Shown: positions 17,627-25,892 of the stretch, piece after piece
Numbering within the stretch: the first letter of the stretch is position 1
Layout: each line of letters starts with the position of its first letter
DNA from: Lentibacter sp. XHP0401
GTDB taxonomy: Bacteria > Pseudomonadota > Alphaproteobacteria > Rhodobacterales > Rhodobacteraceae
Direction: 5' to 3'
DNA: 64,000 nt
Assembly (NCBI RefSeq): GCF_025751535.1
Contig: NZ_JAOWLC010000004.1
Span: 124,001 to 188,000, forward strand
Program-made: the position numbers and the translations under genes
Notes under the pieces: model-generated
Database searches by the model: none
Told to the model about the DNA's origin: nothing
Seen by the model: the letters and a program-made list of their open reading frames with translations, nothing else

Positions 17627-18369
17627 AGCACCTTTGCTTTATCGCCGCGCTTTATGAGGCCCGAACGAGTGACTTCGGCATAGACACCAAAATCTTGATG
17701 GCCCCAGCCGTCCTTGAGAAGCGCGAGTGTGTCAGTGTCGCGCTCGCCCGATTTGGGCGAGGCGGTTGTGTGTTTGCAGCGTATCACACGCTCCTTGATT
17801 TCAAGCTCTGCCGCACCGATCTCGATCCGCTTGCCGATCCAGTCGAACTCTTCCCAAGGTGCAAAACCCTCAAGCCAGATGTTTCCGCGCCAGCGTTCTG
17901 CCTCAAGAGCATGCCCAAGCCTGTCTTCTACAGCTTTGTGGGAGGCCGCGTTCATAAGTGAAACAGAGGGGAAGGGCGTGTCGGTAAACCCACGCTGACT
18001 GGCACGGATCACCCGTTCAGACTGAGCACGGTTTTCGGGGATGAGTGGACCAGCCCAGGCGACGAGTTTTTCACCTTCTGTATCCGGGTCAAACTCAAGT
18101 GTCCCAATTTCGGGGTGCGTCAGCCGCACACAGCCTGTGGCTTCGTCGAGTTCGGCATTTATCGCCGCGAGGCTTGGGGCTTTTGTGCCGATCGAGAAGT
18201 TTTGGCAGGGCACCCACTCAGAACCATCAGCCACCGAACTGTCATGCGCAACGGCCCAAACCCTATCCCAAGGAAGGGTTTGGGCCTTGGTGAGCGTCAC
18301 TTCACCTAGCGCTTCACGCCCGTGGCTTTTCACGGGGTAGCGCCAAAGCTGGGTGACGCGCCCGCTCAT
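17623..18369 (-). CDS. MOSC domain protein
   Basis: A 248-residue protein with an N-terminal MOSC beta-barrel block (MSGRVTQLWRYPVKSHGREALGEV) and a C-terminal MOSC domain holding the conserved Cys in VIRCKHTTASPKSGERD. That Cys binds sulfur or molybdenum cofactor in relatives, but the role of this lineage is unknown. The start is the ATG overlapping the yidC stop (ATGA). Position between yidC and engB is conserved in Rhodobacterales, as far as I know, which hints at a shared role or simple operon history. Confidence 0.87.
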   Translation of the reverse strand: MSGRVTQLWRYPVKSHGREALGEVTLTKAQTLPWDRVWAVAHDSSVADGSEWVPCQNFSIGTKAPSLAAINAELDEATGCVRLTHPEIGTLEFDPDTEGEKLVAWAGPLIPENRAQSERVIRASQRGFTDTPFPSVSLMNAASHKAVEDRLGHALEAERWRGNIWLEGFAPWEEFDWIGKRIEIGAAELEIKERVIRCKHTTASPKSGERDTDTLALLKDGWGHQDFGVYAEVTRSGLIKRGDKAKVL

Positions 18370-20153
18370 TCTTTGTCTTTCGACACCCGTTTGAAACCAG
18401 ACCGGATGTTGCCGAACACGTCGGGTTTGTAGCCGTGTGAGCGCATGATCAGATATTGCTGGGTAAAGGTAATCGTGTTGTTTGCGATCCAGTAGATCAC
18501 CAAGCCCGAGGCAAAGCTGCCGAGCATGAACATGAACACCCAAGGCATCCAACCGAAAATTTGCTGTTGGATAGGGTCCGAAGGCGCAGGATTAAGCTTC
18601 TGCTGTAGCCACATCGTGATCCCGAGGAGGAGCGGCAGAATACCGATGAAAACGAGCGCCATGATGGTGCCTGGCTCGGGGGCTGCCCAAGGGAAAATGC
18701 CGAAGAGGTTGAAGATCGAGGAGGTGTCAGGAGCCGAGAGGTCTTTGATCCAGCCGATCCAGGGAGCATGGCGCAACTCAAGCGTCACAAAAATTACTTT
18801 ATAGAGCGAGAAAAAGATCGGGATTTGCAGCAGAATTGGCAAGCAGCCTGCAGCCGGATTGACCTTTTCCTTTTTGTAGAGCGCCATCATTTCTTGTTGG
18901 ACTTTTTGGCGATCATCCCCTGCCTGCTCTTTAATTTTTTCCATCTGAGGCTGCAGCTCTTTCATCTTCGCCATTGAGGCGTAAGATTTATAAGCCAGCG
19001 GGAACAACAGAAGCTTGATGATGAAGGTCAAGCCAATGATGGCCCACCCCATATTTCCCAAGAAAGCATGAAGGTGGTGCAGGAGCCAGAACATTGGTTT
19101 GGTAATGAAGAAGAACCAACCCCAATCAATACTGTCCAGAAATTTGGGCACACCGCTATCGTCTTGGTAATTGCGAATGGTCTCCCATTCTTTTGCACCG
19201 GCGAACAGCCGCGAAGACACTTCTGCGCTTTGGCCTGGCGCAAGAGTTTCGGTTTTGTGCTTGGCCGTGGTTTGGAAGATGTTGCGGCTGGTATCTTTGA
19301 ACGCGCTAATCTCGGCGTCTGGTTGGTCAACGATCAGCGTTGTCATCCAGTAATGGTCGGTGAACCCGGCCCAGCCTTTTTCACCGACGGGATATTCTTC
19401 GTGATTTCGTGCTGATTCGAAGTCGTCGTAGTCCGTTTCAGTGAGTTCCCCCCCTACGTGGCGGATTGCCCCTTCGTGCAGAATGAAGAAATTTTTGAGA
19501 TCGGCTGGTTCACCGTGTCGGGCGATCGTTCCATAAGGTGCTAGGCTGACAGTGCCTGTACCGTTGTTCTGGACGGATTGTTTGACAGAAAACATGAAGT
19601 TTTCATCAAGCCCGACTTCGCGACGGAAAACGAGGCCAGCCCCATTCTGCCATTTCAGAGTGATTGGGCTATCGGGAGTGAGTGTTTCTCCGCTTTCAAT
19701 CTCCCAAATCGTGTTTGGGCCAGGGACAAGCTCTGTCGACAGGCCGGCGCCCGGTGCCCAGCCGTAGAGGGCATAATAAGCGCCGTCTTCGCTCGTTGGC
19801 TTGAGCAATTGAACAATATCGCTGCCTTCTTTGAGGTCTTGGCGATAATTTTTCAGCTTCAATTCGTCAATCCGACCGCCAAGAAGCGAAATTGTACCTT
19901 CGACAACACTGCTTTCCACATTGATACGTGGAGCATTGACTGTTGGCTGCGCTGTGGCCGCGGTTGGTGCATCTGTTCCTGTCGCGGCGGTTGGCACGCT
20001 TGCGGTATCACCGGTAGCTGTTTGGCTGTTGGGAGCTGTTTCGGCAATTTGCTCTGGAGTTGGCTCGGGGGGAGGGAAGAAAAAACTCCATGCCAGAATA
20101 ACAAGCATGCTGAGTGCAACCGCGAGAATGAGATTCTTGTTCTGATTGTCCAT
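18366..20153 (-). CDS. yidC: Membrane protein insertase YidC
   Basis: A 595-residue YidC, long form. The N-terminal signal-anchor is MDNQNKNLILAVALSMLVILAWSFFF, followed by a Pro/Thr/Ala-rich linker and a large periplasmic beta domain (roughly residues 75-350). The conserved core has five membrane segments, including the YKSYASMAKMKELQPQM cytoplasmic loop and NPAAGCLPILLQIPIFFSLYKV. It inserts inner membrane proteins with or without Sec. It starts the run MOSC-engB-argB. The usual upstream genes rpmH-rnpA-yidD are at 62 kb instead. Confidence 0.97.
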   Translation of the reverse strand: MDNQNKNLILAVALSMLVILAWSFFFPPPEPTPEQIAETAPNSQTATGDTASVPTAATGTDAPTAATAQPTVNAPRINVESSVVEGTISLLGGRIDELKLKNYRQDLKEGSDIVQLLKPTSEDGAYYALYGWAPGAGLSTELVPGPNTIWEIESGETLTPDSPITLKWQNGAGLVFRREVGLDENFMFSVKQSVQNNGTGTVSLAPYGTIARHGEPADLKNFFILHEGAIRHVGGELTETDYDDFESARNHEEYPVGEKGWAGFTDHYWMTTLIVDQPDAEISAFKDTSRNIFQTTAKHKTETLAPGQSAEVSSRLFAGAKEWETIRNYQDDSGVPKFLDSIDWGWFFFITKPMFWLLHHLHAFLGNMGWAIIGLTFIIKLLLFPLAYKSYASMAKMKELQPQMEKIKEQAGDDRQKVQQEMMALYKKEKVNPAAGCLPILLQIPIFFSLYKVIFVTLELRHAPWIGWIKDLSAPDTSSIFNLFGIFPWAAPEPGTIMALVFIGILPLLLGITMWLQQKLNPAPSDPIQQQIFGWMPWVFMFMLGSFASGLVIYWIANNTITFTQQYLIMRSHGYKPDVFGNIRSGFKRVSKDKE

Positions 20154-20332
20154 GAAGACCCAAGCCCTTTGCCTTTGAGAGTGACGCAGGTTCAACAGAG
20201 TGAAGGCGCGAAGGTCAAGCAGTTAATGGTGCTTTTGGGGTAAAAGGAGCCAGTATTCTGAACACCCGAGCAGTGGAGTGTTGTTAATTGTCTCTGTGCT
20301 GCCGCTTCTCATTATCTGTAAGGTCGAGCGCT

Positions 20333-21883
20333 CTAGGCTGATTTGCCGCGTATCTGAGGCAGAGCTCCTAGTGATGCATTGTGATTTTCAAGCCAGCCAA
20401 AGGTTTCATCAAAAGGCATAGGCCGTGCAATCGCGTAGCCCTGAACATGGGCGCAGCCGAGTTGGCCAAGGATGGCATGTTCGCCGGCTGTCTCGACGCC
20501 CTCGGCCAATGTTTCAAGGCCAAGTCTCTCGGCCATGGTTTGAATGGCCGAAACCATACGTTGCTGCTCTTGGTCTTTGTCGACCCGTGTGATGAAGGAG
20601 CGATCAATTTTTATCCGCTCAATCGCGAATCGGCGGACAGCCGTAATCGACGCGTGGCCCGTACCAAAATCATCCAGATCAACCCGGCAGCCCATTTGAG
20701 CCAGAGCGGCAAGGTTGCGCACTGCAGCATCCTCTGGTGAATTTGCGACGATTGTTTCAAGCACTTCGATGGTCAGGCGGTCCGGGGTAAGATTAAAGCG
20801 ATCCAGATCCCAGCGAATTCTTTTGGCCAGTTTGGGATTGTGTAGCTCGTCTGAAGAAAAGTTCACGGCAACACAGGGAACAAACCAACCTGCCTTGTCC
20901 CATTCTTTGAGCGCGGCGAGCGCGCCGTAGAGAATGACTTCTCCCAAGCGTTCAAGTTGGCTCGAATCTTCAAGTGCGGGCAAAAACTCCGAGGGTGGAA
21001 CCGTCCCGCGCGTGGGGTGTTGCCATCGGGCAAGGGCCTCAAAGCCTGTCACCTGTCCTGTGTCTGTCGAGATTTGCGGTTGGAACCAAGGGGCAATCTC
21101 TCCGTTATCCAATGCTGAGGATGCGTCTTTGACCAAGGCTTCCCGCCTCAGCGTCATTTTGCCCATTTTACTGCTATAAGCACGAATAGAGGAGGGGGCG
21201 TTGCGACAGGCCTCGTGTAAGGCTGCCTCTGCGGCTTTCAGCAAGGCAGGGCTTGAGGCTTCGGGGGTGCGCGCACTGAGGCAGATTCCAATAGCGCAGC
21301 TAACGTAGAGCGCCTGCATGTCTACTGACACAGGCTCTTCAGCGGCAGATTGAAGCCGCGCAGCCAGTTGAATGGCGCTTTCGAGTTCAAAATGCGGAAC
21401 GGGTGCAATAAGCACAGCATAGCGCGCGCCACCGAGCCAGTAGATTTTGTCATGTTCTCGCAAAAGGGCACGGAACCGCTCTCCCAAACGCTGAAGGAGT
21501 ACGCCACCAGCTTGCTGGCCGTACCGTTGCACCAGCGGGTCGAACTCTTCGAGCTGAATATAGAAAAGAGCGGTTTTTCGACCCGTCTCGGCGCATGCTA
21601 GAAGGGCCTCTTCAGCGTCATGCTCTAGCCTGTCGAGCATTGGCAAGCCAGTTGTACCGTCAACTTCCCTCATACGTGAGCCTCGCGCATCGCTGAGTGT
21701 TCCAAGCAGAAGGTAAACCAGCGGCAGCCCGAGAGCGACCATCACAAGAGCCATTTCCCCCGCGAGCCAGAAGGCACTCAGTGCGATAGCAGGCACAAAA
21801 GCAAGCATATGCGGCCCGAGCAGCCAGCGGCCGAATTCTTGTGTCTTGCCGCGTTTTGCTGTTTCGCCAGTGGCCGCCATCAT
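20333..21883 (-). CDS. GGDEF/EAL protein, probably a c-di-GMP phosphodiesterase
   Basis: A 516-residue inner membrane protein with two membrane segments near the N-terminus (residues ~28-62). The GGDEF domain follows, with the signature degraded to LGGARYAVLI, so diguanylate cyclase activity is unlikely. The EAL domain is intact: FEALARW, IEVLET, DLDDFGTG, IKIDRSF, LAEGVET and GYAIARPM are all seen. The likely net activity is c-di-GMP breakdown, with the degraded GGDEF domain acting as a GTP sensor. The ATG at 21883 is used; a TTG just upstream is in frame. It has no obvious partner gene. Confidence 0.87.
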   Translation of the reverse strand: MMAATGETAKRGKTQEFGRWLLGPHMLAFVPAIALSAFWLAGEMALVMVALGLPLVYLLLGTLSDARGSRMREVDGTTGLPMLDRLEHDAEEALLACAETGRKTALFYIQLEEFDPLVQRYGQQAGGVLLQRLGERFRALLREHDKIYWLGGARYAVLIAPVPHFELESAIQLAARLQSAAEEPVSVDMQALYVSCAIGICLSARTPEASSPALLKAAEAALHEACRNAPSSIRAYSSKMGKMTLRREALVKDASSALDNGEIAPWFQPQISTDTGQVTGFEALARWQHPTRGTVPPSEFLPALEDSSQLERLGEVILYGALAALKEWDKAGWFVPCVAVNFSSDELHNPKLAKRIRWDLDRFNLTPDRLTIEVLETIVANSPEDAAVRNLAALAQMGCRVDLDDFGTGHASITAVRRFAIERIKIDRSFITRVDKDQEQQRMVSAIQTMAERLGLETLAEGVETAGEHAILGQLGCAHVQGYAIARPMPFDETFGWLENHNASLGALPQIRGKSA

Positions 21884-21939
21884 CAATATCCCTCAAGTCG
21901 ATTTGAAAGGGACGCTAACGCATTAGTCTCAACAGGCGA

Positions 21940-22809
21940 TTAACGGAAGAGGGGCGGCAGATCGCTTGACTGGGTTTTCGGGCCTTCAGATCGCTCGAGC
22001 CCTTTGAAATCAAATAGATCGGGATCGAGAAGATGGCTTGGCCGTGCGTTCATCAAGGCACGAAACATGACCTGACGCCGTCCCGGGCTGTTCTTCTCCC
22101 AGCCATCGAGTATCTGTTTCACCTGTTGGCGCTGTAGCCCGTCTTGCGAGCCGCAGAGGTCACAAGGAATGATCGGATAATCAAGGCTGCGGGCGAATTT
22201 CTCGCAATCTGCTTCGGAGACATGCGCAAGCGGGCGGTAGACGAAAAGGTCACCCTCTTCATTCAGCAGTTTCGGCGGCATCGTCGCTAGGCGGCCACCA
22301 TGAAACAGGTTCATAAAAAACGTTTCCAAAATATCATCACGGTGGTGGCCAAGGACAACTGCTGTGCAGCCTTCTTCACGCGCGATGCGGTAGAGATTGC
22401 CACGACGAAGCCGCGAGCAGAGCGCGCAAAAGGTCCGCCCCTGCGGTATCTTGTCCATGACAATCGAGTAGGTATCTTGATACTCGATGCGGTGGGGAAC
22501 ATCGCGTTCTTTAAGGAACTCGGGTAAAACGGTCGCAGGAAAACCAGGTTGGCCCTGATCAAGATTGCATGCCAGAAGCTCCACAGGCAAAAGCCCACGC
22601 CATTTCAGTTCGTGCAGCACGGCAAGCAGCGTATAGCTGTCTTTACCGCCCGAAAGGCAGACAAGCCATTTTCCGTTGGGTTCGATCATCCCATATTGCT
22701 CGATCGCCTCGCGAGTCTGGCTCACGATGCGTTTGCGCAACTTCTTGAATTCGGTGCTTTTGGGCGCGCCGTTAAAAAGCGGATGAATGTCTTCTGCTTT
22801 GTCTAACAT
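21940..22809 (-). CDS. ttcA: tRNA 2-thiocytidine(32) synthetase TtcA
   Basis: A 289-residue PP-loop enzyme that thiolates C32 of some tRNAs. The PP-loop is [12 protein letters not shown]; the iron-sulfur cysteines are [13 protein letters not shown] and [13 protein letters not shown], and the [18 protein letters not shown] block is typical of TtcA. It lies between the GGDEF/EAL gene (56 bases after ttcA) and the Rieske group, all on the minus strand. Confidence 0.95.
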   Translation of the reverse strand: MLDKAEDIHPLFNGAPKSTEFKKLRKRIVSQTREAIEQYGMIEPNGKWLVCLSGGKDSYTLLAVLHELKWRGLLPVELLACNLDQGQPGFPATVLPEFLKERDVPHRIEYQDTYSIVMDKIPQGRTFCALCSRLRRGNLYRIAREEGCTAVVLGHHRDDILETFFMNLFHGGRLATMPPKLLNEEGDLFVYRPLAHVSEADCEKFARSLDYPIIPCDLCGSQDGLQRQQVKQILDGWEKNSPGRRQVMFRALMNARPSHLLDPDLFDFKGLERSEGPKTQSSDLPPLFR

Positions 22810-22845
22810 GGCTGAGCCAATAGCTTGTCAAAACGGGCGGGGCAA

Positions 22846-23055
22846 CTAAATCCGCCCCATCCCGTGCAAGCGGTCGCGTAAACCGTCTGCGCGGACATCA
22901 TCCGCCTCAAGCGCAAAGACAAAGGCATGGGTCAGAAAAAATGATTCCTTGATAACGTCATTCGATTGGTCTGCGGCCTCGGTATAGAGCACAATCAGTT
23001 CCTCGTGGTCGTCATGCTCATGCGCGGATAAAAGCCGAGAATGCAGATCCTTCAT
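22846..23055 (-). CDS. Small acidic protein coupled to the Rieske oxygenase
   Basis: A 69-residue protein rich in His/Asp/Glu (MKDLHSRLLSAHEHDDHEEL), predicted all-helical, without a signal or membrane segment. I do not recognise the family. Its ATG overlaps the stop of the Rieske gene by four bases (ATGA), so the two are probably translated together. A role as an accessory or stability factor for the oxygenase is inferred only from this coupling. Confidence 0.65.
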   Translation of the reverse strand: MKDLHSRLLSAHEHDDHEELIVLYTEAADQSNDVIKESFFLTHAFVFALEADDVRADGLRDRLHGMGRI

Positions 23056-24200
23056 TCCGCAGCAATTTTCTGACGGTGAGCCGTGATCTGGTTGGCGACC
23101 CAGTCATGGAAGCAATGGGTTGGCCCGTCCATGGCAGGTGAAAAGCGTCCGCCGTCAAAGCCCCGGCCATAGCGGCCTTTTTGCATACCCTCGACCACGA
23201 AGATATCTTCGACAAATACGGTCTTCCATTGGGTCGCGTTTTTGGCGCGCAGGGCTTCATCAACTTTTGGTTCGGCATAAAACAGGTGCACATGCTCAAC
23301 CGTTTTGTTTACGGCCTTCGGCTCTAGGATAATCGCGAAAGCGTGATCGCGTTGAACGCCCAATAGCACGTTGGGGTAAACTGTGATGTATTCGCCGCCT
23401 GTGTCCCATTTACTGGACAAGTTCGGGAAATCAGGGAAGGTTTCGCCTTCTTGCCCTGTGAGTTGGCGGTATACCAGCGTGCCCTGGCCAGAATAGCGGC
23501 CATATTCTTCAATGTTGTAGTGATCTTCCAGCCGTGAGTAGCTGTTGAGGCCGGGGTGAACCCAAGGCAAGTGGTAACTCTCGCAATAGTTTTCGACAGC
23601 AAGCTTCCAGTTTGTATCTACTTCAAGCTCGAATTTACTATCTTCTCCGCCGTGATAGAGCGGCAGGTCAAATTCCTTCCAGCGCTCCAGTAACTCAGAG
23701 TGAATCACGTCAAAAGGCTCGGCTGTTGCGGAGGCATTCACAAAGACAACACCCATCCAGATGTAGCTTGGCACTTCATAGAGGCCAAGCTCGCTGCGGG
23801 GCATGTCTTTGTGGGTGTTCATACCCGGTCCGCCCACATGCGGCGTAGCAACCAGATCACCCTTGGTTGAGTAGCACCATGAGTGATAGGGGCAGCGGAT
23901 GGCTCCCTCGATCTTCTTGGGTTCGGAGACAAGTATCATCCCACGGTGGCGGCAGGTGTTTTGAAACACGCGTACATTGCCGTCTTTGTCGCGAATGAGC
24001 AGCAGGGGCATACCGAGAAACTCGATTGGCTTTGCATCACCGTTTTCTGGCACATCGGTAACAACGGCAATACCTGACCAATTGTTGTAAAGAACGGCAT
24101 CGCGCTCTTCGAGAAAGACCCCTTCATCGACATAATGCTCGTTGGGCAAGCCGTTGGCAGTTGCCACAGGGCGCATTACGCCGGAAATATCCGTTGTCAT
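23052..24200 (-). CDS. Rieske non-heme iron oxygenase, alpha subunit
   Basis: A 382-residue ring-hydroxylating-type oxygenase. The Rieske centre is C83-x-H85 (NTCRHRGM) and C103-x2-H106 (CPYHSW). The mononuclear iron site is in ENYCESYHLPWVH, with H210 and H215. The bridging residue is Glu207 (E-x2-H-x4-H) where aromatic dioxygenases have Asp. I recall Glu here from carnitine and glycine-betaine type oxygenases, so demethylation or cleavage of a quaternary ammonium compound is as likely as ring attack. No reductase gene is adjacent. It is divergent from comDE with 264 bases between. Confidence 0.85.
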   Translation of the reverse strand: MTTDISGVMRPVATANGLPNEHYVDEGVFLEERDAVLYNNWSGIAVVTDVPENGDAKPIEFLGMPLLLIRDKDGNVRVFQNTCRHRGMILVSEPKKIEGAIRCPYHSWCYSTKGDLVATPHVGGPGMNTHKDMPRSELGLYEVPSYIWMGVVFVNASATAEPFDVIHSELLERWKEFDLPLYHGGEDSKFELEVDTNWKLAVENYCESYHLPWVHPGLNSYSRLEDHYNIEEYGRYSGQGTLVYRQLTGQEGETFPDFPNLSSKWDTGGEYITVYPNVLLGVQRDHAFAIILEPKAVNKTVEHVHLFYAEPKVDEALRAKNATQWKTVFVEDIFVVEGMQKGRYGRGFDGGRFSPAMDGPTHCFHDWVANQITAHRQKIAAE

Positions 24201-24254
24201 CTGGGTGCCTCCTCTACAGTTGCATCAAGCAAGCCTCAAAAAAGCGTGGATAAC

Positions 24255-24289
24255 TTTCCTCACTGCGACATGATTTTCCTCACTGCGAC
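24255..24289. promoter_or_regulatory. 15-bp direct repeat in the Rieske-comD promoter region
   Basis: TTTCCTCACTGCGAC occurs at 24255-24269 and again at 24275-24289, a period of 20 bases, about two helical turns. A partial copy (CACTGCG) is at 24384 and an inverted ACTGCG is at 24335-24340. Its place between the divergent genes suggests a shared operator. Confidence 0.5.
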
Positions 24290-24464
24290 CGCTGAAGACG
24301 CTTTCCAACCCGCTTTTGGGAGGCGGCATGCCTTCGCAGTACCTTTCGAAAAGCAACAAACAGGCTTTCGGGCAAAGTAAAAACACTGCGGTCCACTCAG
24401 ACACGCACTTGAGCATTTTGTCAAAGCCGCTTCATACTGGCAGCCAAGGCTTAGGAGGCTTCGA

Positions 24465-24971
24465 ATGAGTATCGACAAAAAGATAGCCGATGATTTGGTG
24501 GCCAATGACATTTCCTTTGTGACGACTGTTCCTTGCAAGCAGTTGGCGGGTGTCATTGAAGAAATCGAGCATCGAGACGAGATTTTCCACATTCCTTCAA
24601 ACAAGGAGGACGAGGGCATGGGCCTCTGCGCGGGGGCCTGGATGGGAGGAAAGCGCCCTGCAATTATTATGCAGAACACAGCTATTGGTGTGACGATCAA
24701 TACCTTGGCCACGCTCATCCAATACTACAGAATGCCGCTCCCCATGCTTATCAGCTACCGTGGCGAACTGCGTGAGCCTGTTGCGTGCCAAGTGGAAATG
24801 GCTGTGCATACAAAAGCGCTACTCGCGCAGATGAACATTCCGACCTACCACTTTCATAAGCAGTCCGATGTCGAGGAGCTCGACGCAATCCTGAAATACA
24901 CATTCATGTGCAATAAACCTGTGGCAATCCTCACAGATGCCAACTTCTGGGGAGGCTACGGCGACCAATGA
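24465..24971 (+). CDS. comD: Sulfopyruvate decarboxylase, alpha subunit
   Basis: A 168-residue TPP enzyme, PYR-domain half. Seen: the VTTVPCKQLAGVIEE block and IPSNKEDEGMGLCAGAWMGG, where the Glu contacts the thiamine ring. It is one of two separate genes that together match the single-chain phosphonopyruvate decarboxylase. ComDE turns sulfopyruvate into sulfoacetaldehyde and CO2. In roseobacters this serves the breakdown of C3 sulfonates (DHPS, sulfolactate, cysteate). It overlaps comE by four bases. A phosphonopyruvate substrate cannot be ruled out from sequence. Confidence 0.82.
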   Translation: MSIDKKIADDLVANDISFVTTVPCKQLAGVIEEIEHRDEIFHIPSNKEDEGMGLCAGAWMGGKRPAIIMQNTAIGVTINTLATLIQYYRMPLPMLISYRGELREPVACQVEMAVHTKALLAQMNIPTYHFHKQSDVEELDAILKYTFMCNKPVAILTDANFWGGYGDQ

Positions 24972-25525
24972 TCCGTTCTGAAATCCTGAAAGACATCGCC
25001 CCGATCTTGCGTGACCAGCTAGTCGTTTGCAACATCGGCATTCCCAGTCAAGAGCTGCACGCGATTGATGACCAGCCGACCAACTTCTATATGCTCGGCA
25101 CGATGGGGCTTGCCTCAAGCATCGGCCTTGGCCTCGCACTTTCGCAGCCCAAACCGGTGATAGTGATTGACGGTGACGGCTCGATCCTCACCAACATGGG
25201 CACGCTGCCGACTATCGCCAACAACGTGGCCAACAACTACATCCTGATGATCATCGACAATGGCTCGTATGGCTCAACCGGCGACCAGCCGACTTACACC
25301 GGCAAGAAGACCTCACTGGCCAAAGTGGCCGAGGCTTGCGGCTGCGATCGGGTGATTGAATGCCGGGATGTGGACACGGGACGTGTTCTTCAAGAGGCGC
25401 TGGATAGTGGCGAGATGACTGTGATGGTCGTGAAATGCGACAGCGGTAACGCGAAGATGCCGGTGATCACAATGGACCCCGTCATCATTCGCGACCGGTT
25501 TATGAAGGCAGTTGCAGCAGAGTAA
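24968..25525 (+). CDS. comE: Sulfopyruvate decarboxylase, beta subunit
   Basis: A 185-residue TPP-binding (PP-domain) half. The cofactor motif GDGSILTNMGTLPTIANN is the GDG-x(n)-NN fold, followed by IIDNGSYGSTGDQPT. It begins four bases inside comD, so the two subunits are made together. No xsc (sulfoacetaldehyde acetyltransferase), suyAB, slc or hps gene is in the window, so the rest of the route must be elsewhere. The stop codon directly abuts the stop of the converging small membrane protein gene. Confidence 0.82.
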   Translation: MIRSEILKDIAPILRDQLVVCNIGIPSQELHAIDDQPTNFYMLGTMGLASSIGLGLALSQPKPVIVIDGDGSILTNMGTLPTIANNVANNYILMIIDNGSYGSTGDQPTYTGKKTSLAKVAEACGCDRVIECRDVDTGRVLQEALDSGEMTVMVVKCDSGNAKMPVITMDPVIIRDRFMKAVAAE

Positions 25526-25882
25526 TCAGCTGTCTTCGGTTTGCCGCCAGAAAAGTGACTGGACGGTGTATACCAAGATTGCCATACCAATTGCCCCACC
25601 TGCTGCCACACCGAGCAAAACAATCACATCGATTGGTCCGCCAATGTCGGAAAAGCCCGAGCGGGTCACGCCCTGAACGAACATCACAGCCGCAATCGCT
25701 CCGATAGGCATGGATAGTTGCGCCCAGAGAAACTTGCGCCAGCTTACGGCGCGGTCGCGGATAAGCACGAATATGTAAAGCAAGGTCACGACTGCCGCAG
25801 CCACGACCATCGCCCAGAAAAGTCCGCGTCCGAAGATTTCTTCAAAGACGGCGAGAAGTGTTGTGAATGTAAGGTCTTGCAT
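25526..25882 (-). CDS. Small membrane protein, possibly DUF5368
   Basis: A 118-residue protein with three hydrophobic segments (about residues 20-40, 52-68 and 84-106) and a short hydrophilic tail. It matches in size and layout the DUF5368 proteins that I recall next to FAD oxidoreductases in this group, but I cannot confirm the family. It begins ten bases after the flavoprotein gene, on the same strand, with GGAG before the ATG. It may anchor or pass electrons for the neighbouring flavoprotein. Confidence 0.65.
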   Translation of the reverse strand: MQDLTFTTLLAVFEEIFGRGLFWAMVVAAAVVTLLYIFVLIRDRAVSWRKFLWAQLSMPIGAIAAVMFVQGVTRSGFSDIGGPIDVIVLLGVAAGGAIGMAILVYTVQSLFWRQTEDS

Positions 25883-25892
25883 GGCTGTCTCC

